From a bacterium Ga0077546 (GTDB lineage Bacteria > Cyanobacteriota > Vampirovibrionia > Obscuribacterales > Obscuribacteraceae), in assembly GCA_001464165.1 (NCBI GenBank), contig LNEX01000431.1:1-41626 (forward strand): a stretch of 41,626 nucleotides of DNA, in the 5' to 3' direction. Shown piece after piece: positions 33,507 through 41,359 of this stretch. Position 1 is the first letter of the stretch. Each line of letters starts with the position of its first letter. Under the pieces are notes generated by a model. The model worked only from the letters and a program-made list of their open reading frames with translations. It was not told the origin of the DNA and did no database searches. The position numbers were made by a program, and so were the translations under genes.

Positions 33507-35735
33507 ATGAATGATAGCTCAAGCACTAGCGATAATGTGGTTTCTCAACCAGAGCTAGCCAACGATGGCTCCATTCGACTCTTAGATGAGATAAGCCTTG
33601 ACTCAGCTTACGAAAATCCAAGCGCTGGAGTTCAAGCTACTCAGCAACTAGTCGATGCCGGCCAGGTTCCCGCTCTTGAAATTGTTTCTTCTAGTGCTGG
33701 TGATTCTTTCACTGCCATGATTTCGACAGATGGTCTGACTGTCTTCAACAGGCCTGGTCGTGGCCACACTGACTATTTTGCTCAAGTCGATGGAATGGAC
33801 GATCAAGGCTACATATGGAACGGCACAGATGGTGCCATTACCAAAACTGGTATCGATAGTTTCATTACTGAGGCCGATGCAGCTCCGAGGGGACGGTTTA
33901 GTAATCCTGTCAAAGAAGCTTACGTCGAATCCCTCAGGCAACTTTCTGAGAACTGGGATAGCCCGGAGATGGCTGCGTATAAAGACACCTTAGATACCAT
34001 GACCAGAGAATCATTTGCCGCTGGTTTAGAAACAATGGCCGCAGATGTAGAGCCCGCGCCAGCCGATTTAGAGCCAGTGCCGCAGGAACAAGTACAAATT
34101 GCAGAAGATTTTGACCAGTCGCAGGTGCCGATCGTCGAGGGTATCAACACTGACCCAACTGAAGTCTCGGCAGAAGTCTCAACAGATGTTTCTGAAGAAA
34201 CCCCAGCCGCCGTTTCCACCGACATTCCCGTTGACGGTCCGGTTGATATGCCAGTGGATGTCGCTGTCGATACTGCAACAGAGACACCTGCAGAAGCTCC
34301 AGTTGAAGTTCCAGCAGAAGTTCCAGCTGAGGTTCTAGTTGAAGTTCCAGCAGAAGTTCCAGCTGAGGTTCCAGCAGAAGTTCCAGCTGACAATCCAGTT
34401 GACGGTCCTGTTGATATGCCAGCCGAAGCACCGGCTGCGAGTTTGGCCCTAAGCGAAGAAACAACTGAGCTATCACTTGTTCAATTGGGCGAAGGACCAT
34501 ACCAAGTTGCCGAGCGTCTACTTTCTTCAGGCGATAGCGCCACCAGTCACGAGGAAGTGATGGCACTCGTGCGTGCAATGCAAACACAATACCGAGAAGA
34601 GTTTCCAGAAGATCCAAATTTGGCCAGCTTGAAAGTAAATCATCAGTTTCTTTCACCTGAAAAACTAGACTCGCTGTTGAATTCGATATCTGATCCGGCA
34701 ATGAGAGAAAGTATTACAGCAAAGCTACTAACACCTGCCGAGACCACAACGCCTGATGGAGCCACTACTGAAGCGGCAACTACCGATTCAGCAACTACCG
34801 ATTCCGCAAGTGCCGAAGACCAGTCAGTCTCGCAAGAGACAGAGTCGGTGGCTGATCAGTTGAATGCAGTAATTGCCCGCGAGCGTTTCAACACCATGAT
34901 CGCTACTGACGGACTCACTGTTTTCGCTCCACCTTTCAGTGGCGGAACTGACTATTTTAGTGAAGTTGACGGGATAGCTCTACAAGGAACTGCAGAAGAG
35001 CTCAATGATGGAGCTATAACCAAATTTGATATCGACAACTTCCTCAGTGCAAGTGTTGCAAACAATGATATGTCATCAAGTTCCGGCGACCCGCTAAGAG
35101 ATCAGTTTGTAGAGTCTCTCAGGTCAATCTCCGAGAATTGGGACAACCCAGAAATGGATCTCTACAAAGATGCTCAAGGGGCAATGACAAGAGAATCATT
35201 TGCTGCAGGAATAGAATCTCTGCCACTGCGGCAAGAACAAGTTGCAGCGGAAAAAGACGCCCTGGCTCTGCCTGCTTATGAAGGCTCGAATGAGGCTATT
35301 CCTGAAGTTCCCACCGAAGTCTCTGCAGAAGTGTCTTCTGAAGCTCCCACAGAACCTCTTACAGAATCTCCCACTGAAGCTAGCGATGCCATAACTGAGC
35401 ATATAGATGCCAATCAACCCGAGGTTTCTCCTCCAGTACTCAGTGAAACAGCTGCTGAGTTGTCGCAAGTTCGCAGCGGTGAAGGTCCATACCAAGTTGC
35501 TGCTCGAATACTTGCCTCGGGTGGTAGTACTGCAAGCAATGCGGAAGTGACTGCATTAATGCGCGCTATGCAAGCTCAATACCGTCAAGAAAACCCCGAT
35601 GATGCCAATATGGCTGGTCTAAGACAAGGCCATCAGCTTCTTACTGCAGAGAGTCTAACTAGCGTGCTAGAAAACATTTCAGATGCAGCATTGAGAGCCA
35701 GTATCGAAGCCAAAATTATTCAGCAAGATAGCTGA
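33507..35735 (+). CDS. Modular protein with two duplicated A-B module pairs and E-V-P-A linker repeats
   Basis: The 742-residue acidic protein has no signal peptide or membrane segment. It is built A1-linker-B1-A2-linker-B2. Module A (about residues 68-178 and 461-572) shares TDGLTVF, GTDYF, DGAITK.DID.F and SENWD.PEM..YKD, then MTRESFAAG; the DGAITK stretch resembles a degenerate EF-hand half. Module B (about 326-407 and 657-742) shares GEGPYQVA.R.L, VRAMQ.QYR, a turn, and LE.ISD..LR.SI.AK; it is reminiscent of LysM-like repeats but not confidently one. The linkers are V/P/E/A-rich, with eight 12-bp DNA units. ATG 33507 follows a GAGGGC site. Function unknown; the regulated promoter (33351-33406) suggests conditional expression. 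Confidence 0.82.
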   Translation: MNDSSSTSDNVVSQPELANDGSIRLLDEISLDSAYENPSAGVQATQQLVDAGQVPALEIVSSSAGDSFTAMISTDGLTVFNRPGRGHTDYFAQVDGMDDQGYIWNGTDGAITKTGIDSFITEADAAPRGRFSNPVKEAYVESLRQLSENWDSPEMAAYKDTLDTMTRESFAAGLETMAADVEPAPADLEPVPQEQVQIAEDFDQSQVPIVEGINTDPTEVSAEVSTDVSEETPAAVSTDIPVDGPVDMPVDVAVDTATETPAEAPVEVPAEVPAEVLVEVPAEVPAEVPAEVPADNPVDGPVDMPAEAPAASLALSEETTELSLVQLGEGPYQVAERLLSSGDSATSHEEVMALVRAMQTQYREEFPEDPNLASLKVNHQFLSPEKLDSLLNSISDPAMRESITAKLLTPAETTTPDGATTEAATTDSATTDSASAEDQSVSQETESVADQLNAVIARERFNTMIATDGLTVFAPPFSGGTDYFSEVDGIALQGTAEELNDGAITKFDIDNFLSASVANNDMSSSSGDPLRDQFVESLRSISENWDNPEMDLYKDAQGAMTRESFAAGIESLPLRQEQVAAEKDALALPAYEGSNEAIPEVPTEVSAEVSSEAPTEPLTESPTEASDAITEHIDANQPEVSPPVLSETAAELSQVRSGEGPYQVAARILASGGSTASNAEVTALMRAMQAQYRQENPDDANMAGLRQGHQLLTAESLTSVLENISDAALRASIEAKIIQQDS
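34299..34394 (+). repeat. Coding tandem repeat, eight 12-bp units (Pro-Val/Ala-Glu-Val)
   Basis: Eight 12-bp units of the form CCAGCAGAAGTT encode repeats such as PAEV and PVEV in the linker before module B1. Units 1-3 and 4-6 are almost identical 36-bp blocks, so the array probably grew by slippage or unequal exchange. Length variation between strains is likely. The reverse strand also shows an open frame here, as expected for a 12-bp repeat. Confidence 0.85.
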
Positions 35736-35776
35736 TTCTTGATGGTTCTATTGTGCTGAGCTGGTCCATTCAATGA

Positions 35777-35805
35777 TGGTCACAGCTTGGTCACAGAACA
35801 GTCAC
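35777..35805 (+). promoter_or_regulatory. Triple direct-repeat operator (Pho-box-like) of the 35873 gene
   Basis: Three units, TGGTCAC at 35777, TGGTCAC at 35788 and CAGTCAC at 35799, with 4-bp spacers give an 11-bp period identical to the operator at 33351-33379. The 21 bp between the last unit and the -10 at 35827 also matches in length. Confidence 0.75.
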
Positions 35806-35826
35806 CAATTGGTTTTACTGCACACC

Positions 35827-35832
35827 TATTCT
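35827..35832 (+). promoter_or_regulatory. Probable -10 element (TATTCT) of the 35873 gene
   Basis: TATTCT follows the operator by 21 bp, as in the sister promoter. The predicted leader is about 35 bases and includes the ribosome site AGAGGAC. Confidence 0.6.
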
Positions 35833-35872
35833 ACTTACATAACCGCCGCACACCTTACTAGAGGACACACAA

Positions 35873-36268
35873 ATGCCATCAGCTCAACACGAAGTCAATC
35901 AAGTTAGAGAAGCTCATCAGAATCCTCAAACCGATTCGATTAATAAGGGTGCTGTAGATCAAATGATGAACGAAGTTCACTCTGACCGGGGCCCCAAAAA
36001 CATCAAGAATGATCATGGACAGTTGCCTAAAGAAGCCTTGAACGGTAACGAAGCTCTTGATAAAGCTCAGAAAATGCAGGAAAAAATGGATAAGGGAGTT
36101 CTCGAGTTCACGCCATTGTTCCCCAACAAACCGAATGCCGATGGTTGTTTGCCCAATCTAAGAAAGCAAGAAATGATGCAGCAAGCTTACGAAATGAAAG
36201 ATAAAAAGTTCGATGGTCAAAGCCTTAGCAAGCAAGGTGCGCAATCAGTCGAAAGTGATAGACGATAG
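35873..36268 (+). CDS. Small hydrophilic protein of unknown function
   Basis: A 131-residue, Gln/Asn/Lys-rich, highly charged protein without signal peptide or hydrophobic segment. It looks largely helical (EALDKAQKMQEKMDKGVLEF, RKQEMMQQAYEMKDKKF), with a central Pro-rich LFPNKPNADGCLPN that holds its only Cys. No family is recognised. ATG 35873 has a good AGAGGAC site. It has its own promoter of the same triple-repeat type as the modular protein at 33507, so the two are predicted to be co-regulated. It may be a stress or storage-related protein, but that is speculation. Confidence 0.75.
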   Translation: MPSAQHEVNQVREAHQNPQTDSINKGAVDQMMNEVHSDRGPKNIKNDHGQLPKEALNGNEALDKAQKMQEKMDKGVLEFTPLFPNKPNADGCLPNLRKQEMMQQAYEMKDKKFDGQSLSKQGAQSVESDRR

Positions 36269-36303
36269 AAAAACTGGAAACCATCTGCCATATTCATGTT
36301 AAT

Positions 36304-36354
36304 CATACAGTCACCGCCCATAACCAATCTATGGTTTGAGGCGGTGACTGTATG
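36304..36354. repeat. 51-nt inverted repeat with 15-bp perfect arms carrying CAGTCACC
   Basis: Arms CATACAGTCACCGCC (36304-36318) and GGCGGTGACTGTATG (36340-36354) are perfect complements. A 21-base interior can form a further 5-bp stem (AACCA with TGGTT) capped by ATCTA. Both arms hold the operator core CAGTCACC seen in the two upstream promoters. There is no T run, so it is not a classical terminator. It could be an RNA hairpin that ends or protects the 35873 transcript, or a dyad protein-binding site before the histidine kinase gene. Confidence 0.8.
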
Positions 36355-36425
36355 CGTGTGGCTGATAAATTGAGCGGATCAGGTTAAACGGTTTTACCCA
36401 ATACGCTCTTGGGGATAAACACCTT

Positions 36426-38255
36426 ATGTTTAGACCAGCTTCTCTTAAGTCAAAGATATTAATACTGATATCGGTGCCACTGATTGTGCAGCTGGCCATG
36501 CTCGGTACTGTTGCTCACTTGCAGAATCAAGCTGAAGATGAGGCCAAGCGCGCAGAATACTCGCGCAAAATTGCAGATGAAGTAATCGCCCTAACTCGCG
36601 AGATTGTCTCTGTAAGAACAGATTTTGGTGACGAAGAATCGCTTCAGCGAAATCCAGAACTCACTGCTTCATACCAAAAGATGCACGAGAATATTAGCAA
36701 GCATATTCTCAATATCAAGGAGATGACCAAAGACCAGCCAGATCTCTCTAGCTCGATGGACTCAGCTCTGTTTAAGTTACGTGAAACAGAAAAACTAATG
36801 GGCCAAATACGCCGTCAATATCGCGCAGCTAGGCGTGAAGGCAGTGTCGATAGAATGGCTCTCTGGCTTAAACTTCGCAATGTTTCTCGTGATTTAACTA
36901 ATCAAATGCTCAGCTTGGGTGATGCTGGTAAGGCTGTGGCTGACGCTAGCCCTGAGAAGCAGAGACAGTTTCGTACCCAGGTGCAGCAAGTCTTGATGAT
37001 CGGAGGTGTAGCAAACATATTGCTAACGCTAGTTTTTGGATTCATATTGACACGTAGTATCGTCAGCCGACTCAATATCATGAACGATAACAGTTACCGC
37101 TTAGCTAGCAACAAGACACTAAACCAACTTGTTTCTGGTGGTGATGAAATAGCAAAGCTCGATAGAGTTTTTCATCGTATGGCTAATCAACTGCGTGAAG
37201 CTGTAAGCAAAGAGCGCGTTATCCTAGAAAATGCCAACGATTGCATTTGTTCATTTGACTCGCGTCTCAAGTTTGTTAGCGCCAATCCTGCGTGCGAAGA
37301 GCTGTTTGGCTTGACGGCCGATGAAATGATCTACACAAATTTATTCGATTACATCAATACAGCAAGCAAAGAAGACGCTCTTGCCTACCTTGATCGAATT
37401 AAAGGTGATGCCAATGAAAAAGCTCTAACTCTGACGATCAACCGCTCTGATGGTGAGCAAAGAGAAGTGCTCTGGTCGGCTCAGTGGGCACAGCAAGAGG
37501 GCAAAGAAGGACCTGGCAAAAATGACGTATTGATAAGTATTTTTCATGACGTCACTGATGAGCGTGCCGCCGCGCGCTTGAAGCAAGAGGTTGTGGCTAT
37601 GGTCACTCACGATTTACGCACTCCTCTGACAACGGTGCAGAATTATTTGCAGTTTTTAGGCGATGGAATTTACGGAGAAGTAAGTGACAAGGCGACTAAG
37701 TATCTGCCTGGCGCTCTACGCAGTAGTGAGCGTATGATGCGGCTCATAGGGGACCTCTTAGATATTGAAAAAGTTAAGTCTGGCATGATGGAGTTGAACC
37801 GCGAACGCCTTTCACTGCAAAAGATTTTTGAAAGCACCGTCGAACAGTCGGCCGGTTTTGCTCAAGAGCTTGGAGTGACTCTAAGATTTGAAGCTACAAG
37901 CGTCACTGTAAGTGCTGATGAGCAGATGCTGCTGCGTATTTTAGCTAATTTGGTTTCGAATGCAATCAAGTTTTCTCCCAAAGGCGGAACTGTCAAGCTA
38001 TCTGTAAAGAGCGATGGTGAAGTTGCCACAATCACCGTTGAGGATCAAGGCGTAGGTTTGCCACCGGATATGCTTGAGAGTGTCTTCGATCGTTTTCAAC
38101 AAGCGCCAAATCAAACCACTCGCACCAGGGGCGGTTCTGGCTTAGGCCTGGCTATTTGCAAGGCTTTGGTAGAATTGCACGGTGGTAAAATTTGGGCTGA
38201 ATCTCAGCTTAATCAAGGCACGCTGTTTCGCTTTGAATTGCCGCAGGCTGCTTAG
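36426..38255 (+). CDS. Orphan sensor histidine kinase (HAMP, PAS, HisKA, HATPase)
   Basis: The 609-residue membrane sensor has one helix near 10-28, an extracytoplasmic helical segment to about 185, a second helix near 190-212 (VLMIGGVANILLTLVFGFIL), then HAMP, PAS (VILENANDCICSFDSRLKFV), HisKA with the phosphorylated His395 in MVTHDLRTPL, and a complete HATPase (NLVSNAIKFSPKGG, VEDQGVGLP, GGSGLGLAICKAL). It should autophosphorylate and pass phosphate to a response regulator, but no regulator gene is adjacent. It lies just downstream of two promoters with OmpR-type repeats, so it is a candidate input for that regulator (inference only). ATG 36426 lacks a strong ribosome site. Convergent with the amylase-family gene. 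Confidence 0.94.
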   Translation: MFRPASLKSKILILISVPLIVQLAMLGTVAHLQNQAEDEAKRAEYSRKIADEVIALTREIVSVRTDFGDEESLQRNPELTASYQKMHENISKHILNIKEMTKDQPDLSSSMDSALFKLRETEKLMGQIRRQYRAARREGSVDRMALWLKLRNVSRDLTNQMLSLGDAGKAVADASPEKQRQFRTQVQQVLMIGGVANILLTLVFGFILTRSIVSRLNIMNDNSYRLASNKTLNQLVSGGDEIAKLDRVFHRMANQLREAVSKERVILENANDCICSFDSRLKFVSANPACEELFGLTADEMIYTNLFDYINTASKEDALAYLDRIKGDANEKALTLTINRSDGEQREVLWSAQWAQQEGKEGPGKNDVLISIFHDVTDERAAARLKQEVVAMVTHDLRTPLTTVQNYLQFLGDGIYGEVSDKATKYLPGALRSSERMMRLIGDLLDIEKVKSGMMELNRERLSLQKIFESTVEQSAGFAQELGVTLRFEATSVTVSADEQMLLRILANLVSNAIKFSPKGGTVKLSVKSDGEVATITVEDQGVGLPPDMLESVFDRFQQAPNQTTRTRGGSGLGLAICKALVELHGGKIWAESQLNQGTLFRFELPQAA

Positions 38256-38272
38256 TCACATACCGCTTTTAC

Positions 38273-39793
38273 TTACTTTGCTTGATTTGCTAAAGTATCA
38301 CCACTAGCCTTCGTCTTTACCTTCGTGAAAGAAAAGATATGAGTCTGCCATGGTGGCACATCCAGATACAGCCCTTGTGATACCAGGGTGCTGCCGGCTC
38401 GATCATAGATTGCCTCACCGAGCTGATCTTGCAGACGCCATTGATTTTTGGACATATTTTCGAAGGGCAGACGAACATAACATTGACCATAATTCTCGGA
38501 ATAATTTACGACAACGAGCAGCATCTCCTCATCGGGCCTTTGCCAGACATAGCAAATAAATGAACTAGATGAGCTGTTTCCATCCCAGGCTGGCAAGCAC
38601 TCAAGTAGTTGCCACTCTCCCTCGCGAACAATTGGCTGCCTGAGCACGGCAAGCAAGCGATCGTAGAATTTCTCCAGCGTATCATTGACGGCCTCTTTAG
38701 GTGCGCGAACTAGATGTGGCGATATGCGCTTTTCTCTCCCCTCAAATTGACCGTGATGAAAGAAGCGCAAACCTGGTGACAAAAAAGTTATAACGGCGGC
38801 AGCCTGATGAATATCTGGCGAGAACGTCGCTGCGGCTCGTGGCTCGTCGTGATTTTCGAGGAATCGAGCCATCTTGAGCTGATATTCTAGCTCTGCCATT
38901 AAATGTTGCCGCACTGGTTGGGCGTGGCCGTCGCGCAAGCGGTCATAAAGTCGTTTGTCGTAAGTGTAGTCAAATCCCTGCTGTTGTAGCGCCCACTCCA
39001 TGTCCCAATAGACTTCGGCCATGAAGCAGAAGTTGGGGAATTTTTCACGAACTCTGCTTGTTGCTTTACTCCAGAATTCCTGACATGGCCTACTCCATGT
39101 TCGCTCAAATACTTCTGGCAATAGCAGCATGGCCATGTCGCAGCGCACGGCGTCACATTGAGCGCCTATCCTCAATAACTCGCCAATCATGGCTTCTTGC
39201 GTGGCTGGGTTGCCATAGTCTAGTTGCAGAGTGTCGGGCCAACCGTCGAAGTACGGGTCGCGGCCGTGGGCCAAAATCAGGTCACCGGCCTTGCTCTTTA
39301 CGCGTATGAAATTCTGGGGTTTCTGTGCAAGCTCTTCCTCGCTGCCAGCCACATAGTATTCTGGATGTTCTTCCACCCAGTGATGATCGATAGCTGTGTG
39401 ATTGGGTACGAAGTCAAGTAAAAGCTTCAAGCCGCGCTTGCTAAGACGCTCTCGTAGCCTTGCCAGAGCTGGTTCGCCGCCTAGTTCTTTATGCACACTG
39501 TAGTCCGTTATGGCAAACCCAGAACCAGCGATGTCGTCGTCTTTAAGATCTGGCAGTGTCTGCTTGAACTCGTGAAGCCATCCTTCATTGGTGCGAGAAA
39601 CGTGCTGGCCTGCCGCACCGGTCTGCCAGACGCTGAGCAGCCAAACCCAGTCAAAGCCTTGATTTTTTAGTCTATCCAATTCTTGGTCAGGAATGTCGTC
39701 AAGGGTGGTAGTACGCCCAAGTCTTTGCGACATTTCGGTGAGCAACACTCGAGTGTTGAGCTGATAAAGCAGGGGATTCAGTGATGTTTTCAT
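38273..39793 (-). CDS. Alpha-amylase family (GH13) glycosidase
   Basis: The 506-residue protein carries the four conserved GH13 regions in order: LLDFVPNH (region I), GAQCDAVRCDMAM with the nucleophile Asp (II), FMAEVYWD with the acid/base Glu (III) and FLENHDEPR (IV). An N-terminal RTNEGWLHEF and AGSGFAITDYSV block fits the maltogenic or trehalose-related branch, but the substrate (starch, glycogen or trehalose) cannot be fixed. A beta-rich C-terminal domain (EEMLLVVVNYSENYGQCYVR) follows the barrel. No signal peptide, so it probably acts on cytoplasmic glycogen or malto-oligosaccharides. ATG 39793 starts the gene; it is convergent with the histidine kinase. Confidence 0.92.
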   Translation of the reverse strand: MKTSLNPLLYQLNTRVLLTEMSQRLGRTTTLDDIPDQELDRLKNQGFDWVWLLSVWQTGAAGQHVSRTNEGWLHEFKQTLPDLKDDDIAGSGFAITDYSVHKELGGEPALARLRERLSKRGLKLLLDFVPNHTAIDHHWVEEHPEYYVAGSEEELAQKPQNFIRVKSKAGDLILAHGRDPYFDGWPDTLQLDYGNPATQEAMIGELLRIGAQCDAVRCDMAMLLLPEVFERTWSRPCQEFWSKATSRVREKFPNFCFMAEVYWDMEWALQQQGFDYTYDKRLYDRLRDGHAQPVRQHLMAELEYQLKMARFLENHDEPRAAATFSPDIHQAAAVITFLSPGLRFFHHGQFEGREKRISPHLVRAPKEAVNDTLEKFYDRLLAVLRQPIVREGEWQLLECLPAWDGNSSSSSFICYVWQRPDEEMLLVVVNYSENYGQCYVRLPFENMSKNQWRLQDQLGEAIYDRAGSTLVSQGLYLDVPPWQTHIFSFTKVKTKASGDTLANQAK

Positions 39794-39846
39794 TTCACAT
39801 CTAGGGTAACTTTTACCCCGACAATCTTAGCAATGAAATCTCGTGT

Positions 39847-40035
39847 TTACTGCCGAATATTTGCCCTTCTGGTCGGAGCGCTTTTAAGTTCTTGGTAAAG
39901 GTCTTTGATTGATACGACGAATCTTTCAGAAGCTTTCTGAGTACTGATAATACTCAAGAAGAAGGTATCGTTTGTCTCAATAGTCGTTTTGCTAGAAGTA
40001 GCACTCTGATTTCCATTATCTGCCTGGTTTGTCAT
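39847..40035 (-). CDS. Small protein of unknown function
   Basis: The start is ATG 40035, chosen because GGAG lies 8 bases upstream; a GTG at 40104 opens the same frame but has no ribosome site. The 62-residue product is Asn/Ser/Thr-rich at the start (TNQADNGNQSATSSKTT), then has a strand-helix pattern (TFFLSIISTQKASERFVVSI, KDLYQELKSAP). The family is unknown. It lies 53 bases upstream of the amylase gene on the same strand. Confidence 0.55.
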   Translation of the reverse strand: MTNQADNGNQSATSSKTTIETNDTFFLSIISTQKASERFVVSIKDLYQELKSAPTRRANIRQ

Positions 40036-40159
40036 CGACGATTCTCCAAGAAAAAGGCCGCTGCAGAACAGCGCAACTTCAGTGTCAGATATGTTAGCTT
40101 CCACTTGTGTCGAAGGTGTGGCAAATTACTGGGAGTTGGGGGCTAATCTTTAGCCTATA

Positions 40160-40675
40160 TTAGGCCTGAGCTGTAGCCTCTTGGGTGGTACTTCGCTTCT
40201 CTCTAATGCGCTTGATTAGGCCATCTAGCGAAATTGGTCCGGCACCGAAGCAGAAGGCTAGCAGTCCTGTCAGTAAGAAGAAGAAAGGGTCGGCGTGGAG
40301 AAACGGGTCTTGTTCTTTACCGAAGTTAATAACTGTTTTGCGATCATCCTCGACACTTAGGTAGGCAACGGTCATATTGGTGGCCAGTACCAAACCTACC
40401 GGTCTGGCTGCCAATCCAGCAATAAGCAAAATGCCGCCGAAACATTCAACACAGGCGACAAACCAAGCCGTCTCATTAGGAAATGGTAGGTGCAGGCTGG
40501 TGAAGAATTCAACAATGTCTGGATGATTGATTAGCTTGCCTTTGCCGTTGACGAAAAATTGCCAACCCCAATTGAGGCGAAAGAAAAGGAGCAACAATAT
40601 TTGGCTCAAATCTCCGGCTTTAACTAGCAATAGATACAGCTTGACAAAGAGTTCCTCAAGCACATTTTTTGACAT
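40160..40675 (-). CDS. DoxX-family membrane protein
   Basis: A 171-residue inner-membrane protein with about four hydrophobic helices. It has the typical DoxX order: RLNWGWQFFVNGKGKLINHP near the first helix, WFVACVECFGGILLIAGLAA in the middle, then FFFLLTGLLAFCFGAGPISL with the conserved 'FGAGP.SLD' end. DoxX proteins are linked to thiol or sulfur redox and oxidative stress, but this member's role is unknown. ATG 40675 follows GGGTGG. It starts 36 bases downstream of the tRNA gene on the same strand, so read-through from the tRNA promoter is possible. Confidence 0.9.
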   Translation of the reverse strand: MSKNVLEELFVKLYLLLVKAGDLSQILLLLFFRLNWGWQFFVNGKGKLINHPDIVEFFTSLHLPFPNETAWFVACVECFGGILLIAGLAARPVGLVLATNMTVAYLSVEDDRKTVINFGKEQDPFLHADPFFFLLTGLLAFCFGAGPISLDGLIKRIREKRSTTQEATAQA

Positions 40676-40710
40676 TGGGCCACCCTTATATGAGGGATAC
40701 CTGAAAAATT

Positions 40711-40783
<73 letters not shown>

Positions 40784-40852
40784 ACAAAAGGCATTATAAG
40801 AGAAGGTAAGGCCGAATTCCAACTGCGGGAAGATTTCTCCGTGTACATATTG

Positions 40853-41134
40853 CTAAACGGCACGAAGGGCAGATTTATTTCTCAGATGCGTATTGGATAT
40901 ACAAAAGAGGTCGTTTCTGTCCACAAAGTGAATAATTTGGATATCTTTAGGCTCGATTGGCTCTCCATCTCTATTCCAGGTGCTTAGTAAATCGCAATGA
41001 ACGCCATCAGCTCTATTAGCGGCCTTGAGCAGGCCCGGGGCTGCGATCCTTAAATCAAAAACGGGGTACTTACGCTTCTTCGATGGGCTTGATAGATTAG
41101 TTACATACGGTGAGTGGCTAAGCGAAGTGGCCAC
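40853..41134 (-). CDS. Possible small protein of unknown function
   Basis: A 93-residue frame from GTG 41134, upstream of the tRNA on the same strand. The middle and end look protein-like (YPVFDLRIAAPGLLKAANRA, HFVDRNDLFCISNTHL), but the N-terminus is not convincing and no ribosome site is seen. The overlapping plus-strand frame runs through the tRNA and is rejected. It could be a real small gene, a fragment, or chance. Nothing else is recognised in 40784-41136. Confidence 0.35.
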   Translation of the reverse strand: MATSLSHSPYVTNLSSPSKKRKYPVFDLRIAAPGLLKAANRADGVHCDLLSTWNRDGEPIEPKDIQIIHFVDRNDLFCISNTHLRNKSALRAV

Positions 41135-41136
41135 TT

Positions 41137-41301
41137 TGAGCCGAGGGGCGCTGTAGAAACATCAGGGAGACGTCTTCCGGAAACGACAGCAGAGAGCCCG
41201 CATCGCGTGAAGGACTGACTGAATCGCGGTGAAATACTGAGTCCAGCAACGGACAGTCAGACAGTAGCAAGAAAACCACCGCTTTGTTGGGTGGTTTTTT
41301 T
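41137..41301 (+). ncRNA. Candidate structured RNA ending in an intrinsic terminator
   Basis: No open frame explains this stretch, but it can fold. GGGC and GCTGT (41146-41154) pair with ACAGC and GCCC (41186-41199), and GGACT (41212-41216) with AGTCC (41240-41244). CTGACTG (41215-41221) can alternatively pair with CAGTCAG (41254-41260), which suggests two competing folds. A perfect 12-bp palindrome (AAGTGGCCACTT) lies just upstream at 41125-41136. A terminator follows at 41272. It matches no riboswitch or small RNA class that I know. It could be a small RNA or an attenuator before the M16 peptidase gene. Confidence 0.45.
41272..41301 (+). terminator. Rho-independent terminator
   Basis: A 9-bp stem (AAAACCACC with GGTGGTTTT) and a 9-base loop are followed by a run of seven T that overlaps the end of the stem. 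It lies 58 bases before the M16 peptidase gene, with no plus-strand protein gene upstream of it, so it must end a non-coding or leader transcript. Confidence 0.85.
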
Positions 41302-41359
41302 GTTGTTAGCTATGAAATGGCCATAGTGCTAGAATATTCATTCCCATAAAGCGAAGACG

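Noticed and set aside
33920..34393. Minus-strand frame of 157 codons rich in Thr-Ser-Ala-Gly repeats
   Set aside because: It is the antisense of the 12-bp linker repeat in the 33507 gene; a repeat whose unit is a multiple of 3 keeps several frames open.
34299..34394. Possible CRISPR-like array
   Set aside because: The units are contiguous 12-bp coding repeats without spacers.
36304..36354. Intrinsic terminator
   Set aside because: The stem is strong but no T run follows on either strand, so it is reported as an inverted repeat instead.
33360..38255. A toxin-antitoxin or phage-defence island
   Set aside because: No nuclease, toxin, transposase or recombinase motif was found; the genes read as a regulated pair plus a sensor kinase.
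41137..41271. T-box leader, SRP RNA or RNase P RNA
   Set aside because: The conserved core sequences of these RNAs (T-box anti-terminator motif, SRP GGAAG/AGCA loop pair, RNase P core) are not present.
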